64,000 bases of DNA from Nocardioides sp. W7 (GTDB taxonomy: Bacteria; Actinomycetota; Actinomycetes; Propionibacteriales; Nocardioidaceae). Positions 1 through 6,428 of this stretch are shown piece by piece. The notes beneath the pieces were generated by a model. The model saw only the letters and a list, made by a program, of their open reading frames with translations, had not been told where the DNA came from and made no database searches. The stretch's first letter is position 1. Each line of letters opens with the position of its first letter. The position numbers and the translations under genes are program-made. The DNA is taken from assembly GCF_022919075.1 (NCBI RefSeq), contig NZ_CP095078.1, positions 1,426,001 through 1,490,000 on the forward strand, read 5' to 3'.

Positions 1-1164
1 CTTGAAGCGCATGTCGGTGAACCACGACTTCAGCGAGGGCACGGCGTTGAGGGCGCCGGCGACGGTGTCGCGGACCCGGGCGGCGACCGGCCCGCACTTC
101 ATCAGCGCGCCGGCGTACATGTTGATCTCGATCATGTCGGCGGCGTGCTGGCGGCGCTCCTCGTCGTAGGTGTCGAGCAGACGGTCGTCGCTGAGGCCGG
201 ACAGGACCGCGCTCAGCTTCCAGGCCAGGTTGGTGGCGTCGCGGACGCCGGAGTTCCAGCCCTGGCCGAGCCAGACCGGCATCAGGTGCGCGGCGTCGCC
301 GGCCAGCAGCACCCGGCCCTTGCGGAACGACGAGGCGATCCGGCCGTGGTGGGTGAAGACCCGCTGGCCGATCACGTCGAGGGTGGTCGGGTCGGGGACG
401 TGCGGCTCCAGCAGGCGGTGCATGAACTCAGGGCTCTCGACCAGCTCGGTCGGCTCGTCCTCGAAGAGCATGAACTCCCAGCGGCGGATGCCGTGCGGCA
501 GCCCGATGGAGACGTACGGCCGTCGGGGGTCGGCGCCGAGGTAGACGTTGGGCGTGCCGAGCGGGTCGTTGTCGACGTCGATCACGAGCCACCGGGTGGA
601 GGGGGACCTGCCCTCGAAGTCGACGCCCATCCAGGTCCGGGTGAGGGAGCGCCCGCCTTCGCAGCCGACGACGTACCTGGCGGTGAGCTCGACGGTGGTT
701 GCCGGCTCGCCCTCGCGGACGACCCGGGCGACGACGCGCACGTGGTCGCCCTCGTCGACGATGTCCACGCCCTCGTGGCAGAAGCGGAGCTCGACGTCCT
801 CGAAACGGTCCAGGCCGGACGCGAGCTCGCGGTCGACCAGCGGCTGGTTGAAGCCGTGCTTGCGGGGGAAGCCGAACTCGTCGGTGCGCGGGTCGTTGGT
901 GACGAGCACCTGGCCCTTGCCGTTGACCATCCGCGAGATGTGCTGCGGGACGGTGTAGGGACGGATCTCCTCGAGCAGGCCAGCGGTCTGAATGGTGCGC
1001 AGGGACTCGTCGTCGAGGCCGACGCCGCGGGGGTAGTCGATCAGCTCGGAGCGAGCCTCCAGCACGATCGCGCTCCGGCCGCGGACGCCGAGGAGGTTGG
1101 CGGTCATCAGCCCGACCGGCCCGGCGCCGATGATCAGGACGTCGGTGTCGACGGCGGCGCTCAT
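1..1164 (-). CDS. mhpA: FAD-dependent aromatic monooxygenase, MhpA-like (partial, C-terminus off the left edge)
   Basis: This is a flavoprotein monooxygenase that hydroxylates a phenolic ring, probably 3-(3-hydroxyphenyl)propionate or a related phenol, before meta ring cleavage. I translated 388 codons on the minus strand. A Rossmann FAD motif GAGPVG lies at residues 13-18, and the second FAD-binding motif, GRVLLAGDAAHLMPVWLGQG, lies near residue 285. The frame is open to the window edge, so the C-terminal thioredoxin-like part is missing here. The ATG overlaps the TGA of the upstream hydrolase gene by 4 bp (ATGA), so the two are translationally coupled. The ring-hydroxylase family is clear; the exact substrate is inferred from the MhpC-like neighbour. 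Confidence 0.85.
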   Translation of the reverse strand, partial: MSAAVDTDVLIIGAGPVGLMTANLLGVRGRSAIVLEARSELIDYPRGVGLDDESLRTIQTAGLLEEIRPYTVPQHISRMVNGKGQVLVTNDPRTDEFGFPRKHGFNQPLVDRELASGLDRFEDVELRFCHEGVDIVDEGDHVRVVARVVREGEPATTVELTARYVVGCEGGRSLTRTWMGVDFEGRSPSTRWLVIDVDNDPLGTPNVYLGADPRRPYVSIGLPHGIRRWEFMLFEDEPTELVESPEFMHRLLEPHVPDPTTLDVIGQRVFTHHGRIASSFRKGRVLLAGDAAHLMPVWLGQGWNSGVRDATNLAWKLSAVLSGLSDDRLLDTYDEERRQHAADMIEINMYAGALMKCGPVAARVRDTVAGALNAVPSLKSWFTDMRFK

Positions 1165-2051
1165 CGACCGCTGCCGGCCTGGGTGCGGTCGAGCAGGAAG
1201 TCGAGCTGGATCCTGTTGAAGATCTCGGTCTGCTCGTACTGCGGCCAGTGGCCGGCGTTCTCGATGACCGCGAGACGGCCGTTCGGGATCAGCTCGGCGA
1301 TCCGGCGGCCCTCGTCGACCGGGCCCGAGGGGTCCTTGGTGGTCCACACGACCAGTGCCTCGGCCTTGATCTCGCGCAGGTCGTCGTCGGAGAGCATGTT
1401 GCGCCGGCGGGTCTCGAGGTCCTGCAGCGCCATGTTCATCTCGCACGCCAGCTTCCAGTCGGGCTGCTCGAAGATCGCCTGGCGGGTGCGGATCAGGTCG
1501 TCGGTGACCATCGCGGGGTCGGCCATCAGCCACTCCAGGCGAGCCTTGACCCGCTCCCACGACGGGTCCTCGGCCGCCTCCGACGACAGCGTCAGCAGCC
1601 GCTCCATCACCTTCGGGTTGGCCATCGTGCCGCCCATGGTGTTGAGCACGATGCGCTCGGTCCGCTCGGGGTGCAGCTGCGCGAACCGCGCGGTCACCCA
1701 GCCGCCGAGCGACTCGCCGGAGAAGTACGCCGTCTCCTGGCCCAGTGCGTCCAGGACGTGGTGGACCTGCTCCAGGTAGTGCGGGATCTCCAGCGGGTGC
1801 TCGGGCTTGGTCGAGTAGCCGTGCCCGATGAAGTCGATCGCGTAGACGTTGAAGTGCTCCGCGTGCGCCGCCAGGTTCCGCACGTACGCCTCGGCGTGCC
1901 CGGTGATGCCGTGCAGCATCAGCAGCAGCGGCTTGCCCTCGCTGCCCGCCTGCAGGAACCGGGTCCGGTACGGACCGGCCTGCAGGAAGCCCTGCCGGAA
2001 CTCGACCTGGGCCAGGTCGGACCAGACGCTGGTGAACCGCTGCTCGGACAT
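1161..2051 (-). CDS. mhpC: Alpha/beta hydrolase, MhpC/HsaD-like meta-cleavage product hydrolase
   Basis: This C-C bond hydrolase of the alpha/beta fold would cleave the dienoate made by ring meta-cleavage. It has 296 residues. The nucleophile is Ser114 in GESLGG, the acid Asp240 in WTTKDPSGPV and the base His268 in ENAGHWPQYE, all in family order. The start is the ATG at 2051, 6 bases after AAGGAGA; an in-frame start 27 bases upstream has no such site and lies inside the operator. It is the first gene of the leftward operon that continues into the MhpA-like gene. No extradiol dioxygenase of this pathway is in view; it may lie beyond the left edge. Confidence 0.87.
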   Translation of the reverse strand: MSEQRFTSVWSDLAQVEFRQGFLQAGPYRTRFLQAGSEGKPLLLMLHGITGHAEAYVRNLAAHAEHFNVYAIDFIGHGYSTKPEHPLEIPHYLEQVHHVLDALGQETAYFSGESLGGWVTARFAQLHPERTERIVLNTMGGTMANPKVMERLLTLSSEAAEDPSWERVKARLEWLMADPAMVTDDLIRTRQAIFEQPDWKLACEMNMALQDLETRRRNMLSDDDLREIKAEALVVWTTKDPSGPVDEGRRIAELIPNGRLAVIENAGHWPQYEQTEIFNRIQLDFLLDRTQAGSGR

Positions 2052-2070
2052 ATCGTCTCCTTGTCTCAAA

Positions 2071-2099
2071 TAACGCACATGGCAATGCGTTAGTTACAC
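2071..2099. promoter_or_regulatory. Inverted repeat and GCGTTA box upstream of the mhpC-like gene
   Basis: A perfect 7-bp inverted repeat TAACGCA (2071-2077) / TGCGTTA (2086-2092) is separated by 8 bp. Its right arm is part of a 13-bp element GCGTTAGTTACAC (2087-2099) that recurs twice before the MFS gene. It is a likely operator for the IclR regulator encoded next door; binding is inferred. Confidence 0.6.
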
Positions 2100-2218
2100 G
2101 TCGCTGAGACCAAGGTGACGGGCGACATAGCCCGATGTCAAGAGGTGGCGAGCTGCGGGCAGGCGTCAGCGCCCGCTCGGACGGCGGGTCCGTCGGGTGG
2201 TTCGGAGTGGGGTCCGGG

Positions 2219-2923
2219 TCAGGCGAGCAGTGCGTCGAGGCGGGCGGCCGCCTCGTGCAGCGCCGGGGCCGAGGCCTCGGCGACGTCCTCGCGGAAGGTG
2301 ATCAGGTTCAGGCACGCGGCGGGGAAGCCGTCGACGGACCGCAGCGGTGCGGCGACGCCGTACGCGCCGGGCTCGACCTCGCCGAAGGTGATCGCATATC
2401 CCTGGGTGCGCGCCACGGCGACGCCCTCGGGCTCGCCGGGACGTGGGGGCCCCGCGGCGAGCAGGGCCAGTCCGGCGGCGCCGCGCTCGAGGGGGTGGCG
2501 ACTGCCGGGCTGGAAGACGATGCGGTACGCCGCGTCCGGCGGCGTCACGACGGAGAGCGCGACCGCCTCGTCGCCCTCGACGACGAGCAGGGCGACGGTC
2601 GCGCGGGTCGCGCGGGCCAGCTCCTGCAGCACCGGCTCGGCCAGGTCGCGCAGGGTCGTGTGCACGCCGGAGGCGAGGGTGGCCAGGCCGGCGCCGACGC
2701 GGTAGCGGGCGTCCGGGCCGCGCACGATCATCTTGAAGTCGGCGAGCGTGGTGAGCACCCGCGAGGCGATCGAGCGGTGCACGTCGAGCCGGCTCGCGAC
2801 CTCCTGCACCGAGATCCCGCCCGGCGTCGAGGCGACCAGCTGGAGTGCGCGGAGTCCGCGGGCCAGCGTCTGCGATCCCACGGTCCGACTGCTGCTCGCG
2901 CCCGCTTCGTCCGTCGTGCTCAT
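2219..2923 (-). CDS. IclR-family transcriptional regulator
   Basis: This 234-residue regulator has an N-terminal winged helix (LARGLRALQLV...ISVQEVASRLDVHRSIASRVL, about residues 20-60) and a C-terminal IclR effector domain. It sits between the leftward Mhp-like operon and the rightward MFS gene, so it probably controls both in response to an aromatic acid. I chose the ATG at 2923 because TACAGT lies 7 bases upstream with no ribosome site, the leaderless pattern seen repeatedly in this window. A GTG three codons upstream (2932) is the alternative. It resembles MhpR-type regulators in context, but the effector is not known. Confidence 0.85.
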   Translation of the reverse strand: MSTTDEAGASSSRTVGSQTLARGLRALQLVASTPGGISVQEVASRLDVHRSIASRVLTTLADFKMIVRGPDARYRVGAGLATLASGVHTTLRDLAEPVLQELARATRATVALLVVEGDEAVALSVVTPPDAAYRIVFQPGSRHPLERGAAGLALLAAGPPRPGEPEGVAVARTQGYAITFGEVEPGAYGVAAPLRSVDGFPAACLNLITFREDVAEASAPALHEAAARLDALLA

Positions 2924-2930
2924 GGCCGTC

Positions 2931-2936
2931 ACTGTA
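2931..2936 (-). promoter_or_regulatory. -10 element of a leaderless promoter for the IclR gene
   Basis: TACAGT on the minus strand ends 7 bases before the ATG at 2923. Actinobacterial TAnnnT -10 elements at this distance place the first transcribed base at the start codon. Confidence 0.5.
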
Positions 2937-2994
2937 GGCCGCCCTCTTGTCGAACGGCTCTTGACGCCGAGGTGTGGTCGCCCTCACGCTAGGG

Positions 2995-3028
2995 GCGTTA
3001 CCTGCACGGCGACGTGCGTTATCTACAC
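2995..3028. promoter_or_regulatory. Two direct GCGTTA boxes upstream of the MFS transporter
   Basis: GCGTTACCTGCAC (2995-3007) and GCGTTATCTACAC (3016-3028) are direct repeats 21 bp apart, two helical turns. They match GCGTTAGTTACAC at 2087 (shared pattern GCGTTA-N2-T-R-CAC). They are likely IclR operator half-sites linking the transporter to the Mhp-like operon. Confidence 0.6.
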
Positions 3029-3043
3029 CCACTGGAGAATCTC

Positions 3044-4417
3044 ATGCGGAGCTCTCGGGCGACCAACCCCCAGATGCGGCGGATCCTGCTGTCGAGCTAC
3101 CTCGGCAGCACCATCGAGTTCTACGACTTCCTGCTCTACGGCCTCGCGGCGAGCCTGGTCTTCAACGAGGTGTTCTTCACCGGCCTCGACCCGGTCGTCG
3201 GCACCATCGCCTCGTTCGGCACGCTCGCGGTCGGCTACCTCGCCCGGCCGCTCGGGGGCATCGTCTTCGGGCACTTCGGCGACCGGGTCGGCCGCAAGTC
3301 GATGCTCGTGATCACGATGACGCTGATGGGCGCGGCCAGCTGCGTCATCGGCATGCTCCCGACGACCGCGCAGGTCGGGGCGCTCGCCCCCGTCCTGCTC
3401 GTGGTGCTCCGGGTCGTCCAGGGCGTCGCCGTGGGCGGCGAGTGGGGCGGGGCCGCGCTGATGGCCCTCGAGCACTCCGACAAGGAGCGGCGCGGCTTCT
3501 CCAGCAGCGTGACCAACATGGGCGGGCCCAGTGGAGCGGTGCTCGCGACGGCGATCTTCGGCCTGCTCTCCCTGATGCCCGAGTCCGCCTTCATGGCCTG
3601 GGGCTGGCGGATCCCCTTCCTGCTGAGCGCAGTGCTGGTCGGGGTGGGGCTCTTCATCCGCCTGAAGATCACCGAGTCGCCGCTGTTCGTCGCGGCGCGG
3701 GAGCAGGCCGAGGCCGGTGCCGCGGCGGCCCCGGCGAAGCCGCCGATCCTCGTGGTCCTCACCCGGTTCCGCCGGGAGGTCGTCCTCTCCGCCGGCGGCG
3801 GGCTCGCGGCCTTCACGGTCCAGTCCCTGCTGGCGACCTTCTGCATCGCCTACGCGATGGACGCCGGGCACTCCCGCAGCGCGGTCCTGGCGGTGGGTGC
3901 GGCGACCTCACTGGTGCACGTCTTCACGATCCCCGCGTTCGCCGTCCTCTCCGACCGCGTCGGCCGCCGGCCGGTCATGCTCGGCGGCGTCGCCGCCACC
4001 GTCGTCCTGATCCACCCGGTCCTGCTGATGATCGGGGAAGGGAGCCTGGGCCTGCTGTTCGTCGGCTACCTGATCGCCAACCCGATCCTGCAGGCGTCGA
4101 TGTACGGCCCGCTGGCGGCGTACACGACCGAGATGTTCGGGACCCGCTCGCGCTACACCGGCGCCTCCCTGGGCTACCAGCTCTCGACCACCCTGGGTGC
4201 CGGGTTCGCGCCGATCATCGGCGCCTCGCTGCTGGCCTCGGCCGGCGACAACGACCCGACGTACGTCTCGCTGTTCGTGGCCGGTGTGGCGGTGCTCAGC
4301 GGCCTGGCCATCTGGCGGGCCGCCGAGTCCCGGGACCGCGACCTCGACTCCGACGACGCGCAGGCCGGGCGGGTCGAGGCGACCGCACGGCCGGAGGCCG
4401 TCGCCGTCCGTGCTTGA
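3044..4417 (+). CDS. MFS transporter, metabolite:H+ symporter (MHS) type
   Basis: This is a 12-helix major facilitator protein of 457 residues, probably importing an aromatic or other organic acid by proton symport. The MHS signature SSYLGSTIEFYDFLLYGLAA near residue 18 and loop 2-3 motif GHFGDRVGRKSM are visible; a second GRRP loop follows helix 8. The ATG at 3044 has GGAG 7 bases upstream; an in-frame GTG at 3014 lies inside the operator box and is less likely. The gene is divergent from the IclR regulator and shares its operator boxes, which suggests uptake of the substrate of the MhpA/MhpC-like enzymes. The C-terminal tail after about residue 430 is hydrophilic. Confidence 0.88.
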   Translation: MRSSRATNPQMRRILLSSYLGSTIEFYDFLLYGLAASLVFNEVFFTGLDPVVGTIASFGTLAVGYLARPLGGIVFGHFGDRVGRKSMLVITMTLMGAASCVIGMLPTTAQVGALAPVLLVVLRVVQGVAVGGEWGGAALMALEHSDKERRGFSSSVTNMGGPSGAVLATAIFGLLSLMPESAFMAWGWRIPFLLSAVLVGVGLFIRLKITESPLFVAAREQAEAGAAAAPAKPPILVVLTRFRREVVLSAGGGLAAFTVQSLLATFCIAYAMDAGHSRSAVLAVGAATSLVHVFTIPAFAVLSDRVGRRPVMLGGVAATVVLIHPVLLMIGEGSLGLLFVGYLIANPILQASMYGPLAAYTTEMFGTRSRYTGASLGYQLSTTLGAGFAPIIGASLLASAGDNDPTYVSLFVAGVAVLSGLAIWRAAESRDRDLDSDDAQAGRVEATARPEAVAVRA

Positions 4418-4420
4418 CGG

Positions 4421-4894
4421 TCACGCCGCAGGGTCCGCGGTGTCGTCGAGCACGCTGCGTACGGCGGATCGGGACGCGAGCAGCACGAGCACGAGCAGGG
4501 TGACGGACCAGAACCCGCCCAGGCTCACCGCGTCGCCGAAGACCAGGTCGACCAGCCCGAGCACGACGAGCTTGCTGCCGACGGCGATCAGCCACAGCGA
4601 CACGGCGGCGGCCACCTTCCCCGGTCGGGTGGTCGCCGCGCGGAACCTGGCCGTCACCCGACCCTTGAGGACGATGACGACCTCCAGCGCGACCTTGAGC
4701 AGGAGGGCGGTCAGCAGCGACAGGGTGAAGCCCTCGGTGATGACCGCGGGGACGTACTCGACGGCGAGGTTGAGGACCACCACGTAGACGAACAGGTCGA
4801 TGACGTCCGCCGGGCGGGCCCGGATCCAGCGGCGGAGCGGGCGTCGTCGGGACCGGGGCTCTCCGGCGGCCGCTCGCCCGGGCAGTGTCGTCAC
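4421..4894 (-). CDS. Small integral membrane protein, conserved hypothetical
   Basis: This 157-residue protein has a basic N-terminal tail and about four hydrophobic segments ([74 protein letters not shown]). I do not recognise a function. The GTG at 4894 has AGGA about 7 bases upstream; a GTG at 4912 is the alternative. Its stop lies 3 bases after the convergent MFS stop. Membrane location is the only supported statement. Confidence 0.65.
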   Translation of the reverse strand: MTTLPGRAAAGEPRSRRRPLRRWIRARPADVIDLFVYVVVLNLAVEYVPAVITEGFTLSLLTALLLKVALEVVIVLKGRVTARFRAATTRPGKVAAAVSLWLIAVGSKLVVLGLVDLVFGDAVSLGGFWSVTLLVLVLLASRSAVRSVLDDTADPAA

Positions 4895-4941
4895 CGCTCG
4901 ATCCTGGCGCACTTCGTGCCGTCCGTGCGCGAGACGCCGTC

Positions 4942-4947
4942 TACGCT
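4942..4947 (+). promoter_or_regulatory. -10 element of a leaderless promoter for the DUF2200 gene
   Basis: TACGCT ends 6 bases before the ATG at 4954, and no ribosome-binding site is present. Confidence 0.5.
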
Positions 4948-4953
4948 GCGCGG

Positions 4954-5295
4954 ATGAGCCGGATCTTCACCACCAGCTTCGCGTCGGTCTATCCCCACTA
5001 CGTGGCGAAGGTCGAGAAGAAGGGGCGTACGAAGGCCGAGCTGGACCAGGTCGTCGAGTGGCTGACCGGCTTCGACGAGGCGGCCCTGCGCCACCACCTC
5101 GAGGCGGGTACGACGTTCCAGGACTTCTTCGCCGAGGCGCAGCTCAATCCGCATGCCCCCTCGATCACCGGTGTGGTGTGCGGGATCCGGGTCGAGGACG
5201 TCGAGGATCCGCTGATGCAGAAGATCCGCTACCTCGACAAGCTGGTCGACGAGCTCGCGCGCGGCAGGGCGATGGCGAAGGTCCTGCGGTCCTGA
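4954..5295 (+). CDS. DUF2200 family protein
   Basis: This 113-residue cytosolic protein matches the DUF2200 pattern along its whole length: [20 protein letters not shown] at the N-terminus, [28 protein letters not shown] and [15 protein letters not shown]. The family is widespread in bacteria but its role is unknown. The ATG at 4954 is preceded by TACGCT at leaderless distance. It is a single gene between unrelated neighbours. Confidence 0.8.
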   Translation: MSRIFTTSFASVYPHYVAKVEKKGRTKAELDQVVEWLTGFDEAALRHHLEAGTTFQDFFAEAQLNPHAPSITGVVCGIRVEDVEDPLMQKIRYLDKLVDELARGRAMAKVLRS

Positions 5296-5313
5296 GGGCC
5301 GCCCCCGCCGGCG

Positions 5314-5670
5314 TTACTCGACCTGGGGCTGGGCCCCGAACCGTCGTACCTCCTGGGGCCACCCGCAGGCCTCGGCCACCTTGCCCGCCCACATCGTGGC
5401 GGTCTCGGCGTCGGGGACGTCCACCACGGTCAATCCGCCGAGATACTCCTTGCTCTCGACGTACGGCCCGTCGGTGACCATCACGGTGCCGCTGGTGGCA
5501 TCGGCGACGTGGACCGGACCGTCCTCCTCCAGGCCCCCGGCGAAGACGTACACGCCGGCCGCCTTCATCTCGTTGATCACCCCCATGGCGAGCGGCGCGC
5601 GCCCGCGGAACCACTCCTCGGTGTGGTCGCCCACCCACTGCTGGTTGAAGTAGATGAGGTACTCGGTCAT
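5314..5670 (-). CDS. YCII-related protein
   Basis: This 118-residue YCII-fold protein (ferredoxin-like) has MTEYLIYFNQQW at the N-terminus, a GGLEEDGPVHVADA strand and DGPYVESKEYLGGLTVVDVP, the usual signature of the DGPF/YCII group often linked to sigma factors or oxidoreductases. No sigma-factor gene adjoins it here. The start is supported by AAGGAG 5 bases before the ATG. Its biochemical role is not established. Confidence 0.82.
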   Translation of the reverse strand: MTEYLIYFNQQWVGDHTEEWFRGRAPLAMGVINEMKAAGVYVFAGGLEEDGPVHVADATSGTVMVTDGPYVESKEYLGGLTVVDVPDAETATMWAGKVAEACGWPQEVRRFGAQPQVE

Positions 5671-5783
5671 GAGCGCTCCTTCTCCTGGCGGACCCGCGGT
5701 CCGCGTTCACCTACTCCACGAACGGCGCCCGGCGGATCCGACACCGGCGGTCGGGCAATTCTTCCTCGGGTCGTGGCCCGTCG

Positions 5784-6377
5784 CTATCGCCGCTCGCCGG
5801 CCAGCGTGACCAGCGCGTCCTTCCACCGCTCGACGACGACGGCCGTCCGGGCGCGTCCCGGCCCCAGCATCCCGGCCATGGTGGTGCCGGTCAGCAGGTC
5901 GATCGTGAACTGCACGAGCGTGGGGGCGCGCGGGTCGTCGCCGACCAGGGCGGTGACGGCGCGGTGGATGGCGGCGAAGAGCCGCTCCTGCAGCGGGACG
6001 AGGGCCTCGCGCAACGGCTCGTCGGTGCGGGCGGCGACCCAGAGCTCCAGGGCGGCGAGGAAGGCCGGGCTCTGGAGGTCGCGCCAGAGCAGGTCGACGA
6101 CGGCGTCCCAGCCCTGACCCGTCGGTGGGGCGTCGGGCGAGGCGAGGACCGCCAGCCGACGGTCGGCGATGTCCTCGACGACGCCGACCATCAGGCTCGC
6201 GCGGGTCGGGAAGTGGTGGAGCAGGGTGCCGCGCGCGACGCCGGCGCGCTCCTGGACGGCGCCCACGGTGGTGGCGGCGTACCCCGTCTCGAGCAGGCAG
6301 TCGTAGGCCGCGTCGATGAGCCGCGCGCGGGTGGCCGCGGTGCGTTCGGCCTGGGTCCGGCGCGGCCGCTCGCTCAT
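5784..6377 (-). CDS. TetR-family transcriptional regulator
   Basis: This 197-residue regulator has an N-terminal TetR helix-turn-helix (residues 8-55: RTAATRARLIDAAYDCLLET...TVGAVQERAGVARGTLLHHF) and a ligand domain with a tetracyclin-repressor-like C-terminal helix bundle. It is divergent from the SRPBCC-thiolase-hydratase fusion, 51 bp away, and is its most likely regulator. TACAGT lies 6 bases before the ATG, so the mRNA is probably leaderless. The ligand is unknown; an acyl-CoA would fit the neighbour. Confidence 0.85.
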   Translation of the reverse strand: MSERPRRTQAERTAATRARLIDAAYDCLLETGYAATTVGAVQERAGVARGTLLHHFPTRASLMVGVVEDIADRRLAVLASPDAPPTGQGWDAVVDLLWRDLQSPAFLAALELWVAARTDEPLREALVPLQERLFAAIHRAVTALVGDDPRAPTLVQFTIDLLTGTTMAGMLGPGRARTAVVVERWKDALVTLAGERR

Positions 6378-6383
6378 GGGGCT

Positions 6384-6389
6384 ACTGTA
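6384..6389 (-). promoter_or_regulatory. -10 element of a leaderless promoter for the TetR gene
   Basis: TACAGT on the minus strand is 6 bases upstream of the ATG at 6377. Confidence 0.45.
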
Positions 6390-6428
6390 GTGGAAGAAAC
6401 GGTCCGATCAGACGGAAAGTGACCCGCG

